Shown here: positions 53,791 to 64,000 of the stretch, piece after piece | Layout of the letters: every line of letters begins with the position of its first letter | Numbering within the stretch: the first letter of the stretch is position 1 | NCBI RefSeq assembly: GCF_024166365.1 | Contig: NC_064846.1 | Coordinates: 26,123,866-26,187,865 of the forward strand | Origin: Elephas maximus indicus | Lineage: Eukaryota > Chordata > Mammalia > Proboscidea > Elephantidae | Direction: 5' to 3' | Length of the DNA: 64,000 bases | Notes under the pieces: generated by a model | What the model saw: only the letters and a program-made list of their open reading frames with translations | Database searches by the model: none | Told to the model about the DNA's origin: nothing | Position numbers and translations under genes: made by a program

Positions 53791-54089
53791 TTCCTTTCTT
53801 CTTCTTAACAGCCCTTCCATATATCCTCCACCCCAGCAATGTTTTCTTCCACAAGCTTGACATCCCCTCATTCAATCTTCATTTGGCCTGCTTTCCACAT
53901 TTCCCACCATCTTATTACCCTGCTTCAAGAAGAAGACAAATTAAAGCGCATTTGTGAATATTTCATTAACGTTGAAGATGGGGAGGGGAGGGGGAGGAAT
54001 CTATTAGATGTCCCGGATTGGACACTAAACCTGACATGATTTTTTTTTAATTTAAAATTGAAGACATTCTCATTTTCCTTTTTAAAAGG

Positions 54090-54600
54090 CACTAATAAGA
54101 CAGTGAAAAAACAAGCCCTAGACTGGGAGAAGAGATTTTTAATTAATGTGTTCTACAAAATCTCATATCTAGTATATATAAAGAACTTCCAAAATTCAAT
54201 AATAAAAAGACAAGCAACTCAATTTTTTATGGGGAAAAAAAAAACTTGAAAGGCACTTCATAAGGAGCCCTGGTGGCGCAGTGGTTAAGAGCTACAGCTG
54301 CTAACCAAAAGGTCGGCAGTTTGAATCCACCAGCCGTTCCTTGGAAACCCTCTGGGGCAGTTCTACTCTGCCCCACAGGATCACTGTGAGTCAGAATCAA
54401 CTCAACAGCAATGGGTTTGACACTTCACAAAAGAGTATATCCAAATTAAAAATAAGTATATAAAAAGGTGCTCAATGTTAGTCACCAGGGAAATAAAATC
54501 ACAATGAGATGCCACTACACACCCACCAGATGACCAAAGTTAAAAGGACTAACAAGACCACGGGTTGGCAAGAACGCAAAGCATCCCAAACTCTTGTTCA
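54090..54600 (+). repeat. L1 ORF2 end, interrupted by AfroSINE
   Basis: 'gactgggagaagagattttt', 'ccaaaattcaataataaaaa' and, after the SINE, 'cacaatgagatgccactaca' are L1 ORF2 C-terminal landmarks. Confidence 0.75.
54262..54421 (+). repeat. AfroSINE inside L1
   Basis: Head 'ggagccctggtggcgcagtg', complete. 'gcacttcataa' before and 'acacttcacaa' after look like a target duplication with two changes. Confidence 0.92.
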
Positions 54601-54609
54601 ATTCTGGTG

Positions 54610-55000
54610 GGCATATGTATTAGTTTTCTATTGTTGTACAAAAAATTACCACAAATTTAGCAGCTTAAAACATCTGCTATCTCACAGTTTCTGAGGGTCA
54701 GGAGTTCAGGCAGGACTTATCTGGGTCCTGTGCTCAGGGTCTTACAAGGCTATTATCAAGGACGGTGTTTATCTTGAGATTGACTGGAGAAGAAACTGCT
54801 TCAAAGGTCACTTGGATTATTGCAGAATTCATTTCTGTGCCGCTCTCCTGTAAAACTGAGGGCTTCAGTCAGCGTCTTTTTGGCTGTCCTGAAGCTGCCC
54901 ATGGTTCCCAGGCATGTGGCCTCCTCCACAAGCAGTTCATAACATGGCCACCTGCTTCTTCCAGACCAGCAGGAGAGCGGGGGCCTAAGATGTGGTTTTA
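54610..55000 (+). repeat. Ancient interspersed repeat
   Basis: 'gtattagttttctattgttg', 'gggtcaggagttcaggcagg', 'cctgtgctcagggtcttaca' form a pattern common in mammalian genomes. Family not assigned. The 101-codon frame across it is chance. Confidence 0.5.
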
Positions 55001-55059
55001 TCAACACAAATATAGTGGGACTATTGTTTCCTGTGATGAAGATGATACTTATTTTTCAA

Positions 55060-55600
55060 AATCACAATAGCTTTATTCTTTTTTTCTGATTATAAAGAAA
55101 TACATAGTCATTATAAAACATTTACAGTGTACACAAAAGCATGAAGAAGATAAAGAGTACCTCAAATCCAGACATGCAAAGAATACTTCTCTCAACAGTC
55201 TGGACAGCCTCCCAGTCCTCTCTTGATGCATACACACACGCTTATACTCTAAGTTTTGTGATGTGTATGTCCCTGCCACATGCTCCTGCGGGGTGGCCTT
55301 ATGCACTGGAGTCCATGCCCCCAACTACTGCCAACTCATGAACTTCCTACATTGGAAAACAGATCTTATGTTTTGGATTTTATGAGAAATAACATTTTTT
55401 CTCTGATTTTAAAAGTTATGCATCTTTATGGAAGGAAAAGAAAAATACAAAAGAAATTTCAAAAAACATACACAAGAATATAAAATAAAAATAAGATGCA
55501 ACCATCATTCCCACTACCCAGATACCACCACTGACATTTTCATGTGTCTCCTTCCAGTCTTTCAATCTTTTGTATAATCATATATATGCTGCATAAACAT
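55060..55600 (-). repeat. Ancient L1-type relics
   Basis: Two AT-rich blocks (55060-55150 and 55380-55580) resemble old L1M 3' regions. Tentative. Confidence 0.35.
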
Positions 55601-55917
55601 TCTCTTACCTCCTTCTCCTCCTCCTCCTCACCGAACTTGCTCTCTCACCCAGTTCCCCTTGCTGGTCCTAAACAGCCCACCTCTCCCTCTCAATTTATCC
55701 TTTCTGTCAACTTCATGTTCTTCCTAGGTTACCAAAAATGACAAATCCTCTTCTAACCCTCTGTCACCCTCTAGATATTGCCTGATTTCCTTCCATTCAT
55801 ACCCCTTTTTTCATATAGAATTATTGTGCCTACTTTTCTGATCAGGAATTTTTTTTCTTAAATGCTTTTATATAAAATATAGAGATAAAGAAGATTAAAA
55901 AAAAAAAACCCTGTAAT

Positions 55918-56135
55918 CACCAGTCCCTGGAGAAGGATATCATGCTTGGTAAAGTAGAGGGTCAGTGAAAAAGAGGAAGACCCTCAATGAGATGGATTGT
56001 CACAGTGGCTGAAACAATGGGCTCAAGCATAACCACCGTGAGGATGGCGCAGAACCGGGCCATGTTTCATTCTGTTGTGCGTGGGTCACTACGAATCGGA
56101 ACCAACTCGACAGCACCTAACAACAACAGCAACGA
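55918..56135 (+). repeat. AfroRTE LINE, 3' end
   Basis: 'ccagtccctggagaaggata', 'agagggtcagtgaaaaagag', 'gagatggattgtcacagtgg', and the terminal 'cgacagcacctaacaacaac'. A short 5'-truncated copy like 5546-5890. Confidence 0.9.
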
Positions 56136-56331
56136 TCCCATTATCCAATGAAATTCTTCACATGTTAAGCGTACGACCTTCCAGAATTTTTTTAATGGCC
56201 ATTGTTTCTTCAAATAAAGGTTTTGCTTGTTCCTATGGAATTCTAAACATACTTGTGATGAATAATATTTTAGAAATGTACTTAGCATTTTTTTTCAGGT
56301 AAATGCAGCCATTAGAAATTATGCAATAATA

Positions 56332-57316
56332 CAGGTAGTCTCCGACTTATGAAAGGGTTCCATTCCAATGACTCCATCATAAGACAACAGTTCTGAAGTT
56401 GAATACCTTATTTTCTTTTTTTTAGTTTTCATTACTGTTGTCTTTTATTATTTTATCAGTATCATTATAAATCCAATCTTTATTTGTCTTTGGGGGTTAG
56501 AAACATTACATATAAACCTACAGATATATTTTAATACATACATAAAAAATACACAAACCATAAAAATTTATGCTGACAATGAAGAAGAGTTGGACAACAC
56601 TGGCATTTTGTCAGTTGTGGTAATAATTCCACTTGTGGAAAGTGCTGGATCATCTGGATTATCCCTGGGAATGGGGATAGTGCTTCCAGTCAGAAAATTA
56701 GTGAGAGTTGTCTGCATGGTCCTTCTCTTTTTTTCTTCATATATTTTGTAGTGACATCTCACTGCTTCCCAAATCTGCGTATCAACTTTAGCAAAGAGAT
56801 TAGCATTTGGGTGCATGTTTTCAAGCAACTGAAGCCCCTGATTTAGTTTTTAAAAAAAACTCCAGCTAATCCTTTCGCTGTAAAATGTTTTAACTTCTCT
56901 CCTTCCTCTTCCTCATTATTACTTTCTTCTTCAGAATCCATTAAGTCCTGATCTGTCAACTCCCCTTCTTTGTGATCTATGAGCTGTTTCACACTGGTGA
57001 TAAACCTGTAACCAAACCAGTTGCCACTGAGTTGATTTCAATGCATAGTGACCCTATAGGTGATATCAAGTTATAAACTCAGCACTCTTGCCATATGGAC
57101 AATCTTTCCACTGATCTCTTCCATCATACCATCCTGATTAAACGCTTGGAGCATGTTCACATAACTCAGCAATTTTTTCCATATCCCCTGCATGCATTTT
57201 CCTGTAACTTCCTCCAATGAAGATGTACTGATAAGACGTACAAAAAACAAAACAGACAGTCATTAAGTGCAGTTCATTGTTAACTCGAATATATTGTGTA
57301 AGTTGGGGACTACCAG
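56332..57316 (-). mobile_element. Tigger-type (pogo) DNA transposon, both ends present, dead
   Basis: Left end 'caggtagtctccgacttatg' and right end (on the other strand) 'ctggtagtccccaacttaca' are inverted repeats. The flanking bases are TA on both sides (56330-56331 and 57317-57318), the pogo target duplication. The - strand carries the end of the transposase: an acidic stretch rich in E (near 56910-56960), then LENMHPNANLFAKVDTQIWE and a Cys-to-Tyr region ending MQTTLTNFLTG (frame 56568-56828). The frame is broken between these parts, and an AfroSINE tail has inserted at 57010-57062. The catalytic DDE part is not recognised, so most of the transposase is deleted. Confidence 0.82.
57010..57062 (-). 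repeat. AfroSINE tail inside Tigger
   Basis: 'agttgccactgagttgattt' and 'gcatagtgaccctatagg' only. It marks the Tigger copy as older than the SINE. Confidence 0.7.
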
Positions 57317-57394
57317 TAATAAAAAGCCTAACCATCCTTTGACTGTCTCGTATGTTCTAGATACTTTACATATACAATTGTACCATTGGACAGA

Positions 57395-57760
57395 CCAGGT
57401 TTCACCAGCTATGTGGTCTTGGATAAATACCAAACTTCCCTGTCCCTAAGTTTCCTCATCTGTGAAAACAAGGTCCTACTAGCACCTACCTCCTATCCCA
57501 CCAAAACCCACTGCCGTCAAGTCGATTCCAACTCACAACGACCCCATAGGACAGAGCAGAACTGCCCCATAGGGTTTCCAAGAAGTGCCTGGCAGATTCG
57601 AACCGCCGACTTCTTGGTTAGCAGCCGTAGCACTTAACCACTACACCACCAGGGTTTCCCTACCTTCTATAGTTACTAAATATTCAAATGATATGATCAA
57701 TGCAAGGAGCTTGGAACAGAACTTGGCACACAGCAGACACTCAGTAAATTTCTTCTATCA
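57395..57760 (+). repeat. MIR split by AfroSINE
   Basis: MIR parts at 57400-57495 ('gtttcctcatctgtgaaaac') and 57665-57755 ('cttggcacacagcagacact') on either side of the SINE. Confidence 0.65.
57500..57659 (-). repeat. AfroSINE inside MIR
   Basis: Complete, very low divergence ('cgtcaagtcgattccaactc', 'ggcagattcgaaccgccgac'). 'cctacctcctat' and 'ccctaccttctat' flank it as a target duplication. Confidence 0.94.
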
Positions 57761-57823
57761 CCAAATTCCAGATCCCTTGAAAATTTAAACATAACAAAAA
57801 TAAAATCAAAGTATGACAGTACT

Positions 57824-57990
57824 GGAAACCCTGGTGGCATAGTGGTTAAGGGCTATGGCTGCTAACCAAAAGGTCAGCAGTTCGAATCCACCAGGCGCTC
57901 CTTGGAAACTCTGTGGGGCAGTTCTACTCTGTGCTATAGGGTTGCTATGAGTCGGAATTGACTCGATGACAGTGGGTTTGGTTTTTGGTT
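57824..57990 (+). repeat. AfroSINE with exact target duplication
   Basis: Complete, low divergence, ending in a G/T-rich tail (ggtttggtttttggttt). 'tatgacagtact' flanks it at 57812-57823 and 57991-58002. Confidence 0.95.
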
Positions 57991-58002
57991 TATGACAGTA
58001 CT

Positions 58003-58559
58003 AGAAAAAAACACTAGTAAACACTTTTATAATCCTGGGGTGGGGAGGAACTTTCTAAGCATGACATCAAAGGCAGAGACAATAAAAGCAAAGGGTTGAT
58101 AGAATTGACTACACAATAAATATCCCTCCTGAATGGCAGAAGATATCACAAAATTGGAAGATAAGCGATAATTTGGAGACAAAAAAAAATGGAAACATAT
58201 TTGACAGACAAAAGATTTTTGTTTAATATGCAAAGAGCTTTACAAATAAAAAAAAATACGCTTAAAGCTCTTTTTCTTGAAAAACAGACAAAGGACATAA
58301 GCAGCAGAGCAAGACAGTTTGCTGGGGCCAATTTTTCCACGGGGGCATTTGGATGGGCACTATTGACACAGCTGTGATGATACAGCAGCCAACGAGTTAC
58401 AGCCGCAGTGTCTTATCAAAATGGGTAAACCCTGGCCCTTCCCCTGCCCTTAACCTCCAGTTCAGAGAATTTTCAGCTTCCACTTTATTCCTTTCTGTGT
58501 TGTTTAAATTTTCTTTTACAAGTATGTTTACTTGTGATCAGAAAAAAATAAAGATATAC
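58003..58559. other. Intergenic stretch, no gene recognised
   Basis: AT-rich, with short frames only. The part from about 58100 ('agacaaaaaaaaatggaaac') may be old L1. Confidence 0.35.
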
Positions 58560-58780
58560 CAAATGAGCAACTCCTGCCCCAAAAGCAAGATGAGCAGGCA
58601 GGAAGGGACAAGAAAACTGGACGAATGGATACGGAGAACCCAGGGTGGAAAGGGAGAGAGTGCTGTCACATAGCTGGGATTGCAACTGAGGTCACACACA
58701 ATATGTATACAAATTTTTGAATGAGAAATTAACTTGAGCTGTAAACTTTCACCTAAATCACAATAAAAATTTTTTTAAAT
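58560..58780 (+). repeat. L1 3' end
   Basis: 'gctgtaaactttcacctaaa', then 'cacaataaaaatttttttaa', matching the L1 3' ends at 60500 and 61700. 5' limit approximate. Confidence 0.7.
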
Positions 58781-58989
58781 ATAAAAATCTGTTAGACAGG
58801 GTTAGCCTTTAAGGGAAATCAAAATCATCTTATAAATGCTCTGATATTAAATATAATATTTGCGCACTTGAATCCCAAGCGAAATGTTAAGAATTTAGTT
58901 GAGTATTTCCTCTATAGTCTGGAAATGAGAATAAAGAATCTTACTGTATTCCAAATATCTTCTTTCTCCACCTCCACCCAGTGGCGTTG

Positions 58990-59560
58990 TATATCCAACT
59001 CATTCATTTATTTGACAAGTACTTACTGAGCACCTACTGTGTGCCAGGCATTGTGCTAGGTATGGGAATCTAGCAGTGAACCAGGAACAGTTCCTGCCTC
59101 CATAAAACAAGGAGCCAGCAAAAAAATAAATCAATTTTCTGGTCAATCATATAATGTCAGGTATAAAGAAAAATGAAGCAGGGAAAGGGCATAGTGAATG
59201 ACGGGGGCTACTGTTTTAGATAAAATGGCCAAGGAAGGCCTCTCTAATGAGGCAATACTTAGGCATCAAGGAAGTGAGGGGTTGAGCAATGAGGCTGAGG
59301 ACACACCAGGCAAAGTGATCAACAACAGCAAAGGCCCTTCAGCAGGAATGTGTTTGAGGTTGGTGTGTTTGAGGCCACCAGGGTGGCTGGAGCAGAGGGA
59401 TTAATGGAGAGAGCAGTAGGAGACAGGGTTGGAGAGGTAACAGAGGTGGGGGCAGATTGTGTAGGGTTGTGTATACGCCATGGTAAAGATTTGAAATTTA
59501 TTCTAAGAGACTGGGAAAGTTGTCATTATCAGAAAGAAAGATTACCAAAAAAAAAAGGTG
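58990..59560 (+). repeat. Ancient interspersed repeat
   Basis: 'tactgagcacctactgtgtg', 'aaggaaggcctctctaatga', 'gggttggagaggtaacagag', 'gccatggtaaagatttgaaa' form a common mammalian pattern. Family not assigned. Frames across it are chance. Confidence 0.5.
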
Positions 59561-59717
59561 TTTTTTCTTTTTATATTTTTTAAATGACAAAGTAATTTCC
59601 TTTAAAAAAAATGACTCCTGGGTATACGTGGTTGTAGACCCTATGGTGCCCAATCCCTAAGCATCCCTCACTGCCCCATCCCTGCAACCTGTTCCTCAAC
59701 TCCAATTTGCACCTCAG

Positions 59718-59928
59718 TGGTTGTTGTTGTGTGCCACTGAGTCAATCCCAACTCATAGCAACCCTACAGGACAGAGCAGAACTGTCCCATAGGGTTTTCA
59801 AGGCTTTTTTTAAAATCTTTATGGGAGCAGACTGCCACATCTTCCTCCTTCGGAGCAGCTGGTGGGTTCGAACTGCCAACCTTGCGGTGAGCAGCCGAGC
59901 ACTTAACCATTGCACCACCAGGGCTCCT
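59718..59928 (-). repeat. AfroSINE, long form, with target duplication
   Basis: Tail 'gttgttgttgtgtgccactg', long-form segment 'ttatgggagcagactgccac', head ending 'caccaccagggctcct'. 'cacctcagtgg' and 'cacgtcagtgg' flank it. Confidence 0.92.
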
Positions 59929-59939
59929 CACGTCAGTGG

Positions 59940-60459
59940 TGGGGGGCTAGCAAAAGGGAAATCTCATGTCTGCATGTTGTAAGGAAAGAGTTAAAGCATC
60001 AGGTCTGGTTGCTTATCCCTTGCATGTCTCCAAGAGAACCATGACTGACTCTTAGCTAACCCCTAGGAATGTGACCCTCAGATGTCTTTTTTTAACTAAT
60101 GGATTGATGACCTTGCTGTGTACATCTGAAGCAATAAATCATTCCATACCATCTTGTCAGGGTCGCTTTGCACAAACATCAAGACTGTTTACGTGAACCT
60201 GGTTTCATTGTCAAGGTCCCAAGTTGCAGGTGCCATGGCCAGTTGTTACCAGGATGTGCACATGTGACCATCCCTCATCTGAGCTTCAGAACCTGAGACA
60301 TAAAACAGGGCTGAGACATTCCATACATATCCCTGTAGTTTGCTGCTAGAATAAATCAAAAGGGAAATTAGAAAATATTTTGAACTGAATGAAAAGCAAA
60401 AAACATTAAACATCTGTAGGATGCACCTCAAGCAGTCCTTAGAGGTACTAAATCCCTTT
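59940..60459. other. Intergenic stretch, no feature recognised
   Basis: No repeat or gene recognised. The last part (60340-60430) is A-rich and may be L1. Confidence 0.4.
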
Positions 60460-60735
60460 TATTAGAAAAGCAGCTCGTGAAAAGTATGCTTCTTAGTTCA
60501 AGTAGATACATGAGACTAAATGGGCAGCTCCTGTCCGGAGGCAAGATGAGAAGGCAGAAAAGGACAGGAGCTGGCTGAATGGCCATGTGGAATAGAGGGT
60601 GGAGAGGAGGAATGTGTTGACATGTTATAGGGATAGCAACTAGGGTCACATAACAATGTATATATAAATTTTTGTATGAGAAACTAACTTGAGCTGTAAA
60701 CTTTCACCTAAGGCACAATTAAAAAAAAAAAAAGA
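60460..60735 (+). repeat. L1 3' end with A tail
   Basis: 'gagactaaatgggcagctcc', 'gctgtaaactttcacctaag', then 'gcacaattaaaaaaaaaaaa'. 5'-truncated. Confidence 0.8.
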
Positions 60736-60739
60736 AGAA

Positions 60740-62800
60740 AAACAGAAAGGCCTTAAACCAATGACCTCAGTTTGATCTTAGAGAACTAGAAAAGAAGGAT
60801 AAATTTAACCCAATATAAGCAGAAAATAGGAAATAATAAAGAAAAGAAATGAATGAAATAGAAAATAAGATAAAATAGAGGCAATAAATAAAACCAAAGC
60901 TGGTTCTTTGAGAGGATCAATACAATTTATAAAACTGTAGCCAGCCTGATCAGCCTGATCAGGATAAAAAAGACCCAAATTACCAGTACCAGAAATGAGA
61001 GAGGTGATATCACCACAGATTCTCCAGGAATCAAAAGGACAATAAGGAAATACTATGAACAACAAACAACAAAAAGAAGAAGTGGATAAATTAGGCTTCA
61101 GCAAATTTTTAAAAATTTGTACCTCAAAGAACACTATCGAGAAAGTGAAAAGACAAGAACACCAAAGACACAAGGTAATTATGAGCCCAAGAGACAGAAA
61201 GGGCCTCATAAACCAGAGACTGCATCAGCTTGAGACCAGAAGAACTAGATGGTGCCTGGCCACAACCGATGACTGCCCTGACAGGGAACACAACAGAGAA
61301 CCCTGGAGGGAGCAAGAGAGCAGTGGGATGAGAGAGGATACAGACCTCAAATTCTCGTAAAGAGACCACACTTAATGGTCTGACAGAGACTAGAAGGACC
61401 CCAGAGGTTATGGTGCCCAGACCTTCTGTTAGCCCAAGACAGGAACCATTCCCAAAGCCAACTCTTCAGACAGGGATTGGACTGGACTATGGGATAGAAA
61501 ATGATACTGGTGAAGAGTGAGCTCCTTGTATCAAGTAGACACATGAGACTATGTGGGCAGCTCCTGTCTGAAGAAGAGATGAGAGGGTAGAGGGGGTCAG
61601 AAGCTGGCCAAATGGACACGAAAATAGTGGAGGGAAGGAGTATGCTGTCTCAATAGGGGGAGAGCAATTAGGAGTATATAGCAAAGTGTATATAAGTTTT
61701 TGTATGAGAGACTGACTTGGTTTGTAAACTTTCACTTAAAGCACAATAAAAATTTTTAAAAAAAAGAAAGTGAAAAGACAACCCACAAAATGGGAGAAAA
61801 CATTGCAAAGCATACGCCTGTTAAGTTCTAGTACCCAGTACTCTCACAACTCAACAACAAAACATTAACAACCCAATTAAAAGATGAATATTACCAGAGA
61901 CAGAGAGGGGCATTATGTAATTATAAAAGAGTACATATTACAAGAAGTCATACAATTCTAAATATTTATGAACCTAATAACTGAGCTTCAAAATACACGA
62001 AACAAAAAATTGATAGAATTTGGATGGAAAAAGACAAATACGCAATTACAGATTTCAACACTCCTTTCCCTATAATTGATATAAAAAGTAGATCAAAAAT
62101 CAGTAAAGATATAAGAGACTTATATGTACTACACTATCTATCAACCTGACCTTACTGACATTGGTAACGGACTCCACTCAACAACAGAATAAACATTCTT
62201 TTCACTGCACAGGGAACATTTACCAAAATAGGCCATATTCTGGACCATAAAACAATTCACATCAAATTTAAAAGCATGAAAATCATCTAAAGATGTTCTT
62301 GAACACAAGGAAATTAAATTAGATTTCCGAAAAATTCCCAAATATTTGGAACCTGAATAACACTTCTAAATAACCCATGAGTCAAGGAAAAAATCTAAAG
62401 GAAAACTAGAAAATATTTTAAGCTGAATGAAAATGAAAACACCGCACAGCAGAATTTGTGGGATGCCGCGAACCATGGTCAGAAGAAAATTTATAGCACG
62501 GAAATACCTAGATTAGAAAAGATTAAAGATTTCAAAACAGTGACCTCAACTTCCACCTTAAGAAACGAGAAAACACAGAACAAATCAAACCTAAAGTAGG
62601 TAAATTTAAAACCAAAGTAAAGATAACAGCAGAAAGCAAACACATTGAAAACAAAAACAATAGAAAAAAGGTGTTTCTTTGATAATATCAATAAAATAGA
62701 CAAACCTCTAGCCAGACTACTCAGGAAAAAAAGGACACAATTAATTACTAACAGGAATGAAAAAGGGGTCATCAATATCTTATAAATATTGTGGCAGATA
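60740..62800 (+). repeat. Older L1 ORF2 sequence, interrupted
   Basis: ORF2 landmarks run from about 60760 ('aaaaccaaagctggttcttt') to 61156, then resume at 61766 ('acccacaaaatgggagaaaa') and reach 62800. The order at 61900-62760 repeats ORF2 motifs ('ggccatattctggaccataa'), so more than one L1 copy is probably fused here. No frame is intact. Confidence 0.7.
61157..61765 (+). repeat. Young L1 3' end inside an older L1
   Basis: 609 bases with A tail. An exact 16-base duplication 'gaaagtgaaaagacaa' flanks it at 61141-61156 and 61766-61781. It contains 'gatgactgccctgacaggga', 'gcagctcctgtctgaagaag' and the terminal 'gcacaataaaaatttttaaa'. 5'-truncated. Confidence 0.92.
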
Positions 62801-62807
62801 GATTCAA

Positions 62808-63015
62808 AGGAAAAAAAAAAACCCATCCCCATTGAGTTGATTCCTGCTCATCGCAGCCCTATAGGACAAAGTACAACTGCTCCATAGGGTTTCCAAAGCT
62901 GAATATCTTTATGAAAGCACACTGCTACATCTTTCTCCTATGGAGCAGCTGGTGGGTTTGAACTGCAAACCTTTTGGTTAGGAGCCAAGTGCTTTATTGA
63001 CCTCTGCACCACCAC
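62808..63015 (-). repeat. AfroSINE, long form, diverged
   Basis: 'cccatccccattgagttgat', 'tttatgaaagcacactgcta', head ending 'gacctctgcaccaccac'. Confidence 0.85.
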
Positions 63016-63029
63016 TTATCCCCAGCCCC

Positions 63030-63530
63030 TGGTATCTGAGCCCCTGTGTAATCCTCTGTCCTTGGAGGTGAACTGACATAGTGACTTGCTTCTAATCAAC
63101 ACAATATGGCAAAGGTGACAGGATGTCACTTCCATGATTAAGCTACATAATATTGTAACTGTCATCTTGCTATACTCTCTATTACTGGCTTTAATGAAGC
63201 AAGCTGCCATGTTGGAGAGGCCCATGTGGAAAGGAACTGAGGGCAGCTTCTAGCCAACTGGCAACAGGGCACTGAGGCCCTCAGTCCAACAACCTGCAAG
63301 AAACTGAATCCTGCCAACAACCACGTGATCCTAGAAGTGGACCTTAGAAGTCAGGCCCTCAGATGAGACCCCAGTCCTGGCTAACAACTTGTTTGCAGCC
63401 TTGTGAGAAACCCAGAAGCTGAAAACCCAGCCTGGATCCTTGACCCAAAAAATCGGTGAGATAATAAATGTGTGTTGTTTTAAGCCACTTAAGTTTGTGA
63501 TAATTTGTTATACAGCAAAAGGTACCTAAT
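63030..63530 (+). repeat. MLT1-type LTR (ERVL-MaLR)
   Basis: The 3' end 'gataataaatgtgtgttgtt', 'ttaagccacttaagtttgtg', 'ataatttgttatacagcaaa' is typical of MLT1. The left end is approximate because the AfroSINE adjoins it. Confidence 0.75.
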
Positions 63531-64000
63531 GTAAATATGAAAATGATAATATTTTATGTGAATAAATTTGACAACTTAGATGAAAAGGACACACTTCTTA
63601 AAACATGTAAACTACCAAAGCTCACTCACAAAAAAAATTAATAACCTGAATACCTCTTTAACTATCACATAAATTGAATTTGTAGTTAAAAAACATTCCC
63701 ACAGAAGCCAGCACACCTTGTACAAGGCAAAGTCATGGAAGCTCCACAGACACATTCAAGCTCCCTGAGGGACCGAATTGCTGGGCTGAGGGCTGTGGGA
63801 ACCATGGTCTCGGGGAACATCCAGCTCAATTGGCATAACAGAATTTATAAAGAAAATGTTCTACATTCTACTTCGGTGAGTAGCATCTGCGGTCTTAAAA
63901 GCCTGTGAGCAGCCATGTAAGATACTCCACTAGTCTCACCCCTTCAGGAGCAAGGGAGAATGAAAAAAACTAAAGACACAAAGGAAAGATCAGTCCAAAG
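63531..64000. other. Right edge of the window, no feature recognised
   Basis: May be old L1 at the start ('aacatgtaaactaccaaagc'). No gene recognised. Confidence 0.4.

Noticed and set aside
1..64000. A novel defence, biosynthetic or CRISPR-like system
   Set aside because: The window is ordinary mammalian X-type DNA with two known genes and transposon debris. No clustered novel coding genes or spaced repeat arrays were found on either strand.

Overview
This is mammalian nuclear DNA from an afrotherian, most likely an elephant or a sirenian. Two things point there. More than 25 copies of a tRNA-headed SINE are scattered on both strands, and their 3' end matches the 3' end of an RTE-type LINE also present here; this AfroSINE/AfroRTE pairing is known from Afrotheria. 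The genes match human Xq26.1: GPR119 on the + strand at the left edge and SLC25A14 on the - strand, so the two converge as they do in human. There is no bacterial or viral gene system and no CRISPR. The species is an inference from the repeats.

Layout. 1-968: GPR119, an intronless class A GPCR lacking only its first ~14 codons. 969-13300: intergenic, mostly old L1, L2 and MIR relics plus AfroSINEs. About 13300-51360: SLC25A14 (UCP5/BMCP1), a mitochondrial carrier. I resolved all ten coding exons by splice sites and reading phase; they sum to exactly 326 codons including the stop. Introns are packed with repeats. They also hold a full-length BCAS2 processed pseudogene (21431-22535), a degenerate tRNA-Val(CAC) copy (19871-19943), a 5'-truncated AfroRTE LINE with part of its reverse transcriptase (37846-38945), MaLR-type and other LTRs with target duplications, and several nested insertions. 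50895-51830: CpG-island promoter of SLC25A14, which also holds coding exon 1. 51830-64000: upstream intergenic DNA with a complete but dead Tigger-type DNA transposon (56332-57316), nested L1s and more AfroSINEs; no gene is recognised there.

The two genes are neighbours, not an operon: a lipid-sensing receptor (GPR119) and an inner-membrane carrier (SLC25A14). The most interesting gene-level observation is that the second tandem splice donor in SLC25A14 coding exon 1, which in human makes the short isoform lacking three residues, reads GC instead of GT here. The rest of the interest lies in the transposon record: SINE families with different tRNA heads sharing one RTE tail, datable nested insertions, and a SINE copy with a perfect target duplication but no RTE tail.
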